Positions 46,649-55,792 of a DNA stretch of 64,000 nt are shown piece after piece (position 1 is the stretch's first letter; each line of letters starts with the position of its first letter). Position numbers and translations under genes: made by a program. This DNA is from Gracilibacillus massiliensis (GTDB lineage: Bacteria > Bacillota > Bacilli > Bacillales > Amphibacillaceae). Under the pieces are notes generated by a model, which was not told where the DNA came from, did no database searches, and saw only the letters and a list, made by a program, of their open reading frames with translations. The stretch lies in NCBI RefSeq assembly GCF_001458115.1, contig NZ_CZRP01000013.1, positions 62,001 to 126,000 on the forward strand. The letters are read 5' to 3'.

Positions 46649-47866
46649 TTACCACAATAAGTCTTGATGTTCATCTAAATACATCGGTGATATATCCATA
46701 AATAAATAAAGCGAATCATCTAACGGATAAGAAAATGTTCTAATTCTTTCACTTGTCTCAATATCGTTATATAGATCAGATAATATACCTGTTCGTTCTT
46801 CTTTCATTCGGATGACATTTTCGATAAAATAAGGTCGCCAACTCCAATTTTTCCCTTTCACAGTATTATCCCATACCCATTCATTATTGATATGGATGAA
46901 GTTGACCGTCTTTTGAAATCCATCTTCATCTGTTACATAAATTCTGAAAAAGATGTGTTCCATTTCTTTTGCTAGAATATCGATTAATTCATCTAAACTT
47001 CTATTCTTTTTTATTTGCTTCCATTTCTCTTGAACCTGATGATCTAAACTAGTAGCTAATTGAAATTTAGTGGTTAGTTTTTGTCTTTCTACTTTTATAA
47101 ATTGTTGAATATCCTTGCGGAAGCGGTCCTTAAGTACATCAATCTCTACAAACTGATTAGAAGTAGGAAATAAAAAGTCACCTTGATAATAACGACCATG
47201 ATTTCTCCATGCATAATGAAAATGATAGTTAGAAGAAATTCCATCAAATAATAATTCTGCACCTAATTTTCGGGCGAGTAAGGATAGAGAATAGATGATA
47301 CTATGATAATTAGTTGACATTGATTCATTTTGGAGTGCCTGCAAATTTACTTTTAGTATATCTGGTTCCATTAAACTAATCTGGTCTAGGTTACTGGCAC
47401 CTGTTCCCAAATCATCAATAGCAACTTTGACACCTAATGTTTTTAAATATTTTAATGTATGTGTAAAAAGTTCTATGTCACTTCGAAATTGACGTTCCGT
47501 AATCTCAATCACGATCTTTGATAAATCTAGTCCTTCTTCTTGGTAACTTAAGAGATGATTTAAGAACTGGTCTTCTTTATCTGTTTCTAAGTAATTAGCA
47601 TGTACATTTAGGTATAGAGGAACTTGTATACTTTCTTGTAGATATTTTTTCAAAGCCAGATCTTGTATTCTTTGATCCATTTCCATCTTAAAGTCGTCAG
47701 GAACGGAAGAATCATGAAAAAAAGAACCAAGACTTATTAATTGTTTATCCATTTCTAGCTTACCTAAAACCTCATATCCTACTATTTCATGACTATCCGC
47801 ACTAAATATCGCTTGAAAATAGGGTTTTATTTTATCCACGTGCATCATAACATCTAATGGATCCAT
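46649..47866 (-). CDS. ykuI: YkuI-like degenerate EAL protein (c-di-GMP-binding)
   Basis: About 405 residues. EAL domain (about 10-245) with GYEVLGK in the EAL position, LNVHANYL, EITERQ and AIDDLGTGASNL, followed by a C-terminal YkuI_C/PAS-like domain (about 255-405). The usual AEGVE motif is FDGIS, so both glutamates needed in active phosphodiesterases are missing; B. subtilis YkuI binds c-di-GMP without cutting it, and this protein probably does likewise. Three ATGs follow GGAGAGGAG; 47866 has best spacing. Operon with the lipid kinase. Confidence 0.87.
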   Translation of the reverse strand: MDPLDVMMHVDKIKPYFQAIFSADSHEIVGYEVLGKLEMDKQLISLGSFFHDSSVPDDFKMEMDQRIQDLALKKYLQESIQVPLYLNVHANYLETDKEDQFLNHLLSYQEEGLDLSKIVIEITERQFRSDIELFTHTLKYLKTLGVKVAIDDLGTGASNLDQISLMEPDILKVNLQALQNESMSTNYHSIIYSLSLLARKLGAELLFDGISSNYHFHYAWRNHGRYYQGDFLFPTSNQFVEIDVLKDRFRKDIQQFIKVERQKLTTKFQLATSLDHQVQEKWKQIKKNRSLDELIDILAKEMEHIFFRIYVTDEDGFQKTVNFIHINNEWVWDNTVKGKNWSWRPYFIENVIRMKEERTGILSDLYNDIETSERIRTFSYPLDDSLYLFMDISPMYLDEHQDLLW

Positions 47867-47924
47867 CATCATACTCCTCTCCGTTATTTTAATTGTAACT
47901 GTCAAAAGATGTTTAATCAAAAAA

Positions 47925-47955
47925 ATAGTCTGAATTCTATTGGAATTCAGACTAT
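47925..47955 (-). terminator. Terminator of the glutamine synthetase gene
   Basis: Perfect 13-bp stem ATAGTCTGAATTC/GAATTCAGACTAT, 5-nt loop, T7 tail on the minus strand. Confidence 0.9.
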
Positions 47956-47965
47956 CTATTCTTGA

Positions 47966-49336
47966 TTAGAATTTTGCTTGATAGCGATCTAATTCCCATT
48001 CCGTTACGGCAATACGATAACTATCCCACTCATCTTGTTTTAATGAGAGATATTCATTTAAAGCATAGTCTCCAAGTACTTTTTTACCAATCTCACCTGA
48101 AGCTAAAGCTTGAATCGACTCACCTAAAGTTGTTGGTAGATTATCGATTCCCCGCTCTTCTCTTTCTTGATCACTCATACTAAAAATATCATCTAATGTT
48201 TCTTCAGGAGCTTTAAGAGATTTTTCTACTCCATCTATACCAGCAGCAGCAATACTTGCAAATGCATAGTAAGGATTAGCGGATGGATCTGGACAACGAA
48301 TTTCAACTCGTGTACCAACTCCACGGGTGGCTGGAATACGGACTAACGCTGAACGGTTGGAAGCAGACCATGCAATATAACAAGGTGCCTCATACCCTGG
48401 AACTAAACGTTTATACGAGTTTACTAATGGGTTCGTAAATGCTGCAAATGATGATACATGGTTTAAAAGACCAGCGATAAACGAATAAGCTGTATCAGAT
48501 AACTCGCGTGAATCTGATTCATCATAAAAAGCATTTTTTCCAGCTTTTTCGTCAAATAAAGACATATTGACATGCATACCATTACCATTTTCACCAAATA
48601 CTGGTTTTGGCATAAACGTTGCTCTCAAACCAAATTGCTGTGCCACGGTTTTTACAACCCATTTAAATGTTGTTGCATTATCTGCTGTCGTTAATGCATC
48701 ATCAAACTTAAAGTTAATTTCATGTTGACCTTGAGCTACTTCGTGGTGAGAAGCTTCGATTGTAAAACCCATTTTTTTCAAAGTTTTGTAGATTTCCAAA
48801 CGAACTCTTTCACCTAAATCATATGGAGAGGGTTCAAAATATCCTCCCTGATCATGTACTTGTTGTGTTGGTTGTCCTTTATCATCTGCTTCAAACAAGA
48901 AAAATTCTAACTCTGGTCCGACATTGATCGAATATCCTTTTTCTTTTGCTTCAGCTACAGTGTTTTTTAAAATATTTCGTGGATCTCCTTCAAAAAGACT
49001 ACCATCTGGATTTGTTACACTGCATAAAAAGCGCGCTTCTGAATAGTCTTCTTCTTCTGTCCATGGTAAAACTGCAAATGAATTTAAATCTGGTAATAAA
49101 TATAAGTCCGATTTATTGATTGGCGTAAAGCCGGTAATTGATGATCCATCAAACATTGTTTTTCCATCAACTACATCATCTAATTGTTCTGCTGTTACAG
49201 ATACCTGCTTTAATGTCCCTTCAATATCTACAAATTGCAAATGTAGTAGTTCTACATGTTTTGTTTTGATTTCCTCTCTAATTGTTTCTAGTTGTGAAAC
49301 AGTGTCCACTGTTTTTTCTGCTGTTATAGTTGTCAT
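47966..49336 (-). CDS. glnA: Glutamine synthetase, type I
   Basis: 456 residues from ATG 49336. MFDGSSITGF, NVGPELEFFLF, the ATP-binding NGNGMHVNMSLF-type segment, NSYKRLVPGYEAPCYIAWS and ATRGVGTRVEIRCPDPSANPYYAF (in part) identify GSI, which makes glutamine from glutamate, ammonia and ATP. Its length and C-terminus fit the GSI-alpha type of Firmicutes. No glnR or TnrA-type regulator gene is adjacent. A longer open frame starts at 49357, but AAAGGGG supports 49336. The N-terminus is about 15 residues longer than B. subtilis GlnA. Confidence 0.95.
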   Translation of the reverse strand: MTTITAEKTVDTVSQLETIREEIKTKHVELLHLQFVDIEGTLKQVSVTAEQLDDVVDGKTMFDGSSITGFTPINKSDLYLLPDLNSFAVLPWTEEEDYSEARFLCSVTNPDGSLFEGDPRNILKNTVAEAKEKGYSINVGPELEFFLFEADDKGQPTQQVHDQGGYFEPSPYDLGERVRLEIYKTLKKMGFTIEASHHEVAQGQHEINFKFDDALTTADNATTFKWVVKTVAQQFGLRATFMPKPVFGENGNGMHVNMSLFDEKAGKNAFYDESDSRELSDTAYSFIAGLLNHVSSFAAFTNPLVNSYKRLVPGYEAPCYIAWSASNRSALVRIPATRGVGTRVEIRCPDPSANPYYAFASIAAAGIDGVEKSLKAPEETLDDIFSMSDQEREERGIDNLPTTLGESIQALASGEIGKKVLGDYALNEYLSLKQDEWDSYRIAVTEWELDRYQAKF

Positions 49337-49526
49337 CTTCGATTTCCCCTTTTCCATGTCACTATTATTAACATCTCTTGTTACTAACTATCCTACAATT
49401 TTTCACTACAAATCGTCATTTCTTTTGTTAGATAATCTGACAAACTTTTTTATGAAATTTCATTTTCAAAAAAGGGTATCACTCTGACAAGTTTCAGGTC
49501 AATTTACGAAGATGAACAGTATACGG

Positions 49527-50031
49527 ATACTGTGCAACAAATACTGTAGTAATTTTGACATGTTGTGTTTGCTTAGCAACCGCTACGGCTTGTCCGCTTC
49601 CCTTTCCACGGGTTTTTCTCCTCAGCTAACTTTGGTAAGCAAAAACCGCATACCAAAGTGGATCTTCGGATAAAAACATCCCGTAGGAGTGGAAGCGAAC
49701 GCCTGCGCTTATTAGAATTCTACAACGCTAGTAGGAGCTAGCATTATGGTATTTCTCTCATGTAAAAATTCTTTGATTAGAGTAAGATTCTAAAATGCTA
49801 GCTGTTGCAACAATTGTAAAATATTTTTATAGCGCAGGCCGTCCACTTTCACTCCTGTGGTAACTTTTTACCTGAAGATCCACTTTTTCAAGCGAACTTT
49901 GCTTGAAAAAGTTAGCTGAAGGTAAAAAACCACGGAAAGAGAAGTGGACAGCCGGAGCGGGTGTCTAGTAAATCAGTCATTTCAAAATTACTACTTTGGC
50001 TAGTAGTTACTCATCAGTTACTGCGCAGCAT
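49527..50031. repeat. Palindromic intergenic element, copy D
   Basis: About 505 bp. Outer ends ATACTGTGCAACAAA and its rough complement ACTGCGCAGCAT, inner hairpin modules at about 49585-49710 and 49830-49960 in inverted order. The right module's stem is near perfect: CTTTTTCAAGCGAACTTTGC against GCTTGAAAAAG. The centre matches copy B. The right end stops three bases before the ydbC stop codon. Left of it, 49337-49526 shows no gene. Confidence 0.84.
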
Positions 50032-50033
50032 TC

Positions 50034-50261
50034 CTATTGTGCAATACAAAATGCGGAGATAAATTGTTTAAGTTGCTGCCATTCTTCGGTTGTTAAGGTC
50101 ACGCCTTTTCCCATTTTTTCATGATCTGGTGACCAGTCACGGATGTCATACTTTGGTTCACGTTCATTCCAACTTATTAGATTCACTTCTTTTTTCCAGC
50201 CTGAAGAGGATTCAGATAGAACTGCTACATGTTCGATTATTTCAAATTTTATTCCTGCCAC
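50034..50261 (-). CDS. YdbC-like PC4 family ssDNA-binding protein
   Basis: 75 residues from GTG 50261 (AGGAGGTG six bases upstream). IKFEIIEHVAVLSESSSGWKKEVN, in part, with EPKYDIRDWSPDHEKMGKGVTL, matches the YdbC/PC4 group, small dimeric single-stranded nucleic acid binders. It starts 12 bp after the trpB stop codon and should be translated from the same mRNA. Its last codons (FCIAQ) lie at the boundary of palindromic element D, so the natural end may have been changed. Confidence 0.85.
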   Translation of the reverse strand: MAGIKFEIIEHVAVLSESSSGWKKEVNLISWNEREPKYDIRDWSPDHEKMGKGVTLTTEEWQQLKQFISAFCIAQ

Positions 50262-50273
50262 GTGAAACACCTC

Positions 50274-51434
50274 CTATTCTTTTGAGCCATGCTCCATTTC
50301 AAATACTTGTTGAACATCTTTATCTCCACGTCCTGATAAATTAACAATGATAATGTCCTCTTGCTTTAACTCTTTCGCTACATTCATTGCATGTGCGACC
50401 GCATGTGCACTTTCTAATGCAGGTATAATACCTTCTGTTTCCGATAAAACTTTAAAAGCTTCTAATGCTTGCTGGCCTGTTACAGTCACATATTCACCAC
50501 GACCAGTTTCTTTCAAGTGACTATGTTCTGGTCCTATACCTGGATAATCAAGTCCAGCTGCGATTGAATAAGTTGGTTTAGGATTTCCTTCCTCATCTAA
50601 GAGTGTTAAACACTTAAAGCCATGGATAACAGCTGGAACTCCTTCTGTTAAGGATGGCGCCTCAGCAGGCTCCACACCAATGAGACGAACTGCTTCATCT
50701 TCCATATAATGTGCAAATGCACCAATTGCATTACTCCCCCCACCAGTACACGCTATAACAGCGGTTGGTAATTTACCTTCTTTTTCTACTATCTGACGTT
50801 TTGATTCTTCACTGATAACTGACTGAAAAAATTTAACCATGGACGGAAATGGATGTGGTCCTACCGCAGATCCTAATAAATAAAAAGTGTTTTGATAGTT
50901 TTCTACTAAATCACCTAAAGCAGCATCCACTGCATCTTTTAAGCGGCCTTGTCCAGCGTCAACACTAACTACTTTAGCACCTAATAGTTCCATTCGAAAA
51001 ACATTCAATGCTTGACGTTTCATATCATGTTTTCCCATATATATGATGCATTCGATACCGAACATTGCACAAGCAGTTGCCGTAGCCACACCATGTTGCC
51101 CTGCTCCAGTCTCTGCTATCACACGCTTTGCTCCCATGCGCTTTGCTAAAAGAATTTGTCCTATCGCATTATTAATTTTATGCGCACCAGTATGATTCAG
51201 ATCCTCACGCTTCAAATATATCTTCGCTCCACCTTGATTTTCTGATAAATTCCTTGCATATGTAAGTGGATTTTCTCTTCCGACAAACTCTGCTAATACT
51301 TCTTTAAATTCCTGTATAAACGTAGGGTCCTGTTTTGCTTTTTCAAACTCGTCTGCTAATACTTGTAATACTTTCTCTAAATCTTCAGGTACATAGCTTC
51401 CACCAAATTGGCCAAATAGTCCCTTATCTGTCAT
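50274..51434 (-). CDS. trpB: Tryptophan synthase beta chain
   Basis: 386 residues. FGGSYVPEDLEKVL, the PLP-lysine motif LNHTGAHKINNAIGQ, GAGQHGVATATACA, GGGSNAIG and the closing LSGRGDKD are diagnostic. Joins indole with serine in the cytoplasm. The gene stands alone: no trpA or other trp gene adjoins it. Sequence features (KINNAIGQ, length under 400) fit normal TrpB1. GGGGAG ribosome binding site. No T-box or TRAP-type leader is visible in the 85 bp upstream. Confidence 0.96.
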   Translation of the reverse strand: MTDKGLFGQFGGSYVPEDLEKVLQVLADEFEKAKQDPTFIQEFKEVLAEFVGRENPLTYARNLSENQGGAKIYLKREDLNHTGAHKINNAIGQILLAKRMGAKRVIAETGAGQHGVATATACAMFGIECIIYMGKHDMKRQALNVFRMELLGAKVVSVDAGQGRLKDAVDAALGDLVENYQNTFYLLGSAVGPHPFPSMVKFFQSVISEESKRQIVEKEGKLPTAVIACTGGGSNAIGAFAHYMEDEAVRLIGVEPAEAPSLTEGVPAVIHGFKCLTLLDEEGNPKPTYSIAAGLDYPGIGPEHSHLKETGRGEYVTVTGQQALEAFKVLSETEGIIPALESAHAVAHAMNVAKELKQEDIIIVNLSGRGDKDVQQVFEMEHGSKE

Positions 51435-51519
51435 AAAAATATCTCCCCTTTTCTTCTTATACCATTATTTTAAGTGAAGAAAAGCGGAGATACAATTTAT
51501 TTTTTACAAATATTTAATT

Positions 51520-53268
51520 TTAAGATAGCTTATATTTTTTTAGTAATTCGCTGAGATCCTGGTTTAACTTCGTTAGTGTTTCCGCTGACTCTGCTACATT
51601 GCCAATTGCATTAATTTGCTCATCAAGTGATGAAGTAATTTCTTCCACTGACGCAGCTGTTTGCTGAGATACACTCGAAACACTTTCAACATTCTCATTC
51701 ATTTTTTCTGCTTCAGACGTAATCTGATCGATATCTGTTCTCACCTTATTCATCGCGCTAACAATCTCTTGCACAGAATGCTCCATACCTTTAAATTTTG
51801 CTTCTGTTTCTTTGACATCCACATTCAAACTTTCCGATGATATCCGGTTATCTTCTACTGTCTTCACGGTTTTCTCTGTCTCAGATACGATTGTTGATAT
51901 AACACCTTGCACCTCATGTGTCGCACGTTTTGATTGTTCCGCAAGTTTTCTGATTTCGTCAGCCACAACTGCAAAACCTTTACCATGTTCACCAGCTCTT
52001 GCTGCTTCGATACTTGCATTTAATGCTAGTAAATTGGTTTCTTCTGCTACATGCTCAATGGTATCCATTACCGTTGTAATATTTTGAACCTGTTGACTTA
52101 ATTGACCGATATCTTCTGAAATATCATTAGCCGTATGAACAGAGCGTTGGTTTGAATGATTCAATTTTTCGACAATCTCCATACCTTCTTTAGAAATATC
52201 TTCCGTATTTTTGGCTAATTGGTCTACTTTATCTGTTTGTTGATTCATGCGATTTATTGCCTCGGTCAGTATTTCCACACGTTGGTATATGTCTTCTAAA
52301 TCATTCGCTTGTTCTTGGGTACCTTTTGAAATTTCATTCATGGCATTACCAACTTCTTCACTGCTTGCAGATGTTTCTTCCGAAATTGCTGATAAATCTG
52401 TAGCAGCATCTAATAGGTGATCACTTGATGAACGAACATTTGTCACGAGATTTCTTAATTCTGTTGACATTTTATTAAATGCTGATGCCAGAACACCAAT
52501 CTCATCTTTGGATTCTTTTAAATCAGTGACAGCAATGTGGCCATTTGAAATATCTGTGGCATATTTAGCAACTTCCCTAAGTAAACTTAATTTCTTTCTT
52601 GTTACAAAATAGAATAGAATCGAACTTATAAGAATTATTGATATCGTGATACCGATAATTACATATTGCAAAATACGTAATCCTTCATAAAATTCATCTT
52701 GGAACACTGCAATCCCAATTGTCCAATTCCATGGTTCAAAATGTCGCATATATGCTGTTTTATCGCGGTAACTTCCATCTGGTTGTTGATCATTATATTG
52801 TACAAATCTCTGTGAGGAATCCTCACTCGTTCCAGCCTCTACCATGCGCGAACGATTATTACGATTCTGGTCATCAGCTGGAGCACCCCCTATTTTAGTA
52901 GGGTGTAACTGTAATACTAACTCCTGATCATAAGCTAACATATAACCTTGATTTTTATAGACAAAATTAGTTTGCGAATAATCATATTCATTGTCGTCAT
53001 TTATTGGTCCATTTAATAATTCACGCGCCTTATTTTTCGCCTCTTCTTCCGTTAAATTTCCTGCTTGTACTTCTTCATCTAATAATTCCAAAACCGTGTA
53101 TGCACCATCTGTTATTTTCTGTAATTCACTTTTACCAGATTGTAATAACTGATCTTTTGCCACACTATAACTGAATAAACCTATAACAATACCTGTAATA
53201 GTAATAATAGCAGTTATTAATGCTATTAATTTTAATGAAATACTATTTTTATCTAGTCTTTTTATCAT
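51520..53268 (-). CDS. Methyl-accepting chemotaxis protein, Cache sensor
   Basis: About 582 residues: membrane helix (10-32), single Cache domain with [18 protein letters not shown] (part) and [17 protein letters not shown], second helix (about 200-220), HAMP, signalling domain with [21 protein letters not shown] 53268 with GGGAGAGG; the frame is open from TTG 53289. A candidate SigD -10 box lies about 25 bp upstream. Reports to CheA/CheW; ligand unknown. Confidence 0.92.
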   Translation of the reverse strand: MIKRLDKNSISLKLIALITAIITITGIVIGLFSYSVAKDQLLQSGKSELQKITDGAYTVLELLDEEVQAGNLTEEEAKNKARELLNGPINDDNEYDYSQTNFVYKNQGYMLAYDQELVLQLHPTKIGGAPADDQNRNNRSRMVEAGTSEDSSQRFVQYNDQQPDGSYRDKTAYMRHFEPWNWTIGIAVFQDEFYEGLRILQYVIIGITISIILISSILFYFVTRKKLSLLREVAKYATDISNGHIAVTDLKESKDEIGVLASAFNKMSTELRNLVTNVRSSSDHLLDAATDLSAISEETSASSEEVGNAMNEISKGTQEQANDLEDIYQRVEILTEAINRMNQQTDKVDQLAKNTEDISKEGMEIVEKLNHSNQRSVHTANDISEDIGQLSQQVQNITTVMDTIEHVAEETNLLALNASIEAARAGEHGKGFAVVADEIRKLAEQSKRATHEVQGVISTIVSETEKTVKTVEDNRISSESLNVDVKETEAKFKGMEHSVQEIVSAMNKVRTDIDQITSEAEKMNENVESVSSVSQQTAASVEEITSSLDEQINAIGNVAESAETLTKLNQDLSELLKKYKLS

Positions 53269-53292
53269 GTTGTCCTCTCCCTCCAACAACTT

Positions 53293-53319
53293 ATATCGAC
53301 TAAATAAATAGAAAATAAA
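53293..53319 (-). promoter_or_regulatory. Candidate SigD promoter for the chemoreceptor
   Basis: Minus strand GTCGATAT (53293-53300), 15-bp spacer and a poor -35 TTTA (53316-53319). It shares its -10 element with the promoter candidate at 22511. Confidence 0.5.
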
Positions 53320-53461
53320 TAGCTTATTAAAAGTTTTTCTAAAGTAATCGTTGCCAATTTTAAAAACGTATTTACTTATGCAAAAGTAGCCTGTGATAAA
53401 AGATATTTTTCTAAACTTAAAACATGAACGACGCTATATGTAGTGTTGCGCAATATACGGA

Positions 53462-53932
53462 AACTGCGACATAACTTTGAGGTAATTTTGACATGATGAA
53501 TGAGTGTGACCTCCGCTACGGCTTGGCCACTCCCCTTTCCATGGGGTTTTTCCTTCAGCTAACTTTTCCAAGCAAAAACCGCTTGAAAAAGTGGATCTTC
53601 TGGAAAAACGAGTCCCATAGGAGTTGGAGTGGCCGCCTACGCTGAATGAGATTCTACAACATTTACAATTGCTACTACTTTGGTTTCCTACTAAAAAAAT
53701 AGTGAAAGAAGCCAATATGAATACTCGTGCTTAAGTTGTTGAGTATATCATAGCGCAGGCGTCCGTTTTCACTCCTGCGGGATGTTTTTACCCTAAGATC
53801 CACTTTTTAAGCGAACTTTGCTTAAAAAGTTAACTTAGGGTAAAAACCCGCGGAAAGGGAAACGGACAAGCCGGAGCGGTTGTAAAGCACATATAAAATC
53901 TCAAAATTACCACTCTAGTTATTGCGCAGTAT
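53462..53932. repeat. Palindromic intergenic element, copy E
   Basis: About 470 bp with inverted hairpin modules (53510-53640 and 53755-53880) and ends AAACTGCGACATAA and GTTATTGCGCAGTAT. Centre close to copy C (GAAAGAAGCCAATATG). The right end passes through GTTCCTACTACGCAT into the SSS-gene terminator. The 93-codon frame at 53434-53715 is a by-product of the repeat. Confidence 0.84.
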
Positions 53933-53946
53933 GTTCCTACTACGCA

Positions 53947-53979
53947 TAAAAATCCAAACGATTGAATCGTTTGGATTTT
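53947..53979 (-). terminator. Terminator of the SSS symporter operon
   Basis: Perfect 16-bp stem AAAAATCCAAACGATT/AATCGTTTGGATTTTT with a 1-nt centre. On the minus strand it is followed by ATGCG rather than a further T-run. Confidence 0.82.
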
Positions 53980-54010
53980 TCTAATTTTAAAACTCTTTTC
54001 ATAGTCGTTT

Positions 54011-55489
54011 CTAATTTAATTTCTGCTTGTTTTTCATTTTGCTTTTAACATATCCAATGAACTCATCTGCTTTCTGCGCTGGTGCTTTCGTTAATAGACT
54101 AATGATGATAAATAGAATAGTAGAAAATAATATTCCCCAAAGACCTGATTTCAAACCAAATAATAGACCACCTGTTGCTTCGATTAAGATAACAATGATA
54201 CTACTTACTGATACACTGACAATCACCCCAGCTGCTGTTCCTTTTTTCCAGAAAAAAGTACCGATAATGGCTGGCACGATCACAATTAATCCTGCTGACG
54301 AAGCAACGGATAACACAGCTATTAAATCTAGTTGTAATTGTGCGAATAAAAAAGCTAATACGGCAATCACTGGAATAACTACTTTACCGACCTGCAATTG
54401 TTTCTTATCATTCACATCTTTTTGAATATTACGATAAACATCTCTTGAGAATAAAGAGGATAAGGTTAACAAAATTGAATCAATTGTAGAGATAGCTGCT
54501 GCCATGATGCCGACCATGACAATAACACCTAATATTGGTGGAACCAGATCAGACGATAATAACATTGGTGTAGCTAAATCGGCATTTTCAAGATTCGGAA
54601 ATAAAATAGATGCTGAAAAACCCCACACAACAGATACAACCGTATAGATAAGTCCAAAAATTAAAAAACCTAATAGCATATGTCTCATACTCTTTAATGA
54701 AGCGGGCATAAACAACCGCTGACTAACTTGTGGATTTGAAATACTAAAGAAAAACCAAGGGATCGTTAATCCTAAGAAAGTCCAAAAATTAAAGAAACCG
54801 TTACCTGGAACAGCTAAGCTTTCCGGATTAGTTTCTTCAATCGATGCAAAGAAACCACTTATTCCTCCGAGACCATCTACAATTAGGATGACTACGATAG
54901 TCGATGTGATAATCATCAATAAGGATTGAAGAGAATCTGTCCAAGCTACAGACCGGATACCAGCAATATAAGAGAATACTAGTGCCAATACCGTTGCAAT
55001 AATAACACCTGTCGTAAATGGGATCGCATCATTTGTTACCCCTTGCAGTAAGTATCCAATTCCAGTTAATTGCACAGCACTATACGGAATTAGAAATAAA
55101 CAACTTGAGATCGCCGCCACTACTGCGACCCATTTATTTTGGTAACGGTCCCCCAGCATTTCTGATGGGGTTACATAGCCATATTTTTTTCCGACCAACC
55201 AAAAACGAGGACCGAAAATTGCTACAAGAGATACACCCATAAAATAAATGATTTCAAAACCGAAAGCTCCAATTCCTCCGTTATATGTTAAACCTGCTAA
55301 ACCTACTAACATAAAAGCACTGTAAGTAGTCGCACTATAACTTAATGCTGAGACAAAACCATTCAGTTTTCTTTCGCCTAAAAAATAGCCAGACATGCTG
55401 TTTTGTTTACCATTGCGTGACAAATAAGCTATAACAATAGCAATAACAACGTATATTGCTATTGTTGACCAAACTAATGTAGTACTCAT
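54011..55489 (-). CDS. Sodium:solute symporter (SSS family)
   Basis: 492 residues with about 13 membrane helices. SGYFLGERKLNGFVSALSYSATTYS (in part), GFEIIYFMGVS, and the conserved AAAISTIDSILLTLSSLFSRDVY (in part; the second sodium site lies in helix 8) are typical. Closest to the PutP/PanF-like groups; substrate not settled. ATG overlaps the TGA of a small upstream gene (ATGA), a translationally coupled pair. Confidence 0.9.
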   Translation of the reverse strand: MSTTLVWSTIAIYVVIAIVIAYLSRNGKQNSMSGYFLGERKLNGFVSALSYSATTYSAFMLVGLAGLTYNGGIGAFGFEIIYFMGVSLVAIFGPRFWLVGKKYGYVTPSEMLGDRYQNKWVAVVAAISSCLFLIPYSAVQLTGIGYLLQGVTNDAIPFTTGVIIATVLALVFSYIAGIRSVAWTDSLQSLLMIITSTIVVILIVDGLGGISGFFASIEETNPESLAVPGNGFFNFWTFLGLTIPWFFFSISNPQVSQRLFMPASLKSMRHMLLGFLIFGLIYTVVSVVWGFSASILFPNLENADLATPMLLSSDLVPPILGVIVMVGIMAAAISTIDSILLTLSSLFSRDVYRNIQKDVNDKKQLQVGKVVIPVIAVLAFLFAQLQLDLIAVLSVASSAGLIVIVPAIIGTFFWKKGTAAGVIVSVSVSSIIVILIEATGGLLFGLKSGLWGILFSTILFIIISLLTKAPAQKADEFIGYVKSKMKNKQKLN

Positions 55490-55674
55490 TCCTCATCCCT
55501 CCAACTTTTCGTTAAAACGTAATTCACCAAAATAATTAAGATAGCCAGAATCGACCATAATAAAAAACTACCATACCATTTGGTAACATTACTTAAGAAG
55601 GTATAAGGAATAAAATAACCTAGAAAAACGATAATTAATATAATAAGTCCCAAAGTTTTCTCTTTTTTATTCAC
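55486..55674 (-). CDS. Small two-helix accessory protein of the SSS symporter
   Basis: 62 residues with two membrane helices (about 9-28 and 35-53) and a charged KSWRDEE end. Such small proteins (DUF3311/DUF997 type) precede SSS genes and are thought to be a transport subunit. GTG start behind ATAGGTG; four-base overlap with the symporter gene. Confidence 0.75.
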   Translation of the reverse strand: MNKKEKTLGLIILIIVFLGYFIPYTFLSNVTKWYGSFLLWSILAILIILVNYVLTKSWRDEE

Positions 55675-55750
55675 TTATTTCACCTATCCTTTCGTGTCAT
55701 GACTTCTATTATACATAATATATTACACATGTAAAGACACATGTAAATAA

Positions 55751-55783
55751 AAAATAGTTACTTATGGAGAAAGTAACTATTTT
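55751..55783 (-). terminator. Terminator of the second BCCT gene
   Basis: Perfect 13-bp stem AAAATAGTTACTT/AAGTAACTATTTT, 7-nt loop and T6 on the minus strand. Confidence 0.88.
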
Positions 55784-55792
55784 AACAAATCT

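Noticed and set aside
46649-47866. Active c-di-GMP phosphodiesterase
   Set aside because: The AEGVE motif is FDGIS; catalytic glutamates are lost, as fits a YkuI-like binding protein.
51435-51519. T-box or TRAP leader for trpB
   Set aside because: The gap is only 85 bp and shows no T-box sequence, specifier stem or GAG/UAG triplet run.
53434-53715. 93-codon frame on the minus strand
   Set aside because: It lies wholly in palindromic element E and its flank, has no ribosome binding site and no recognisable family.
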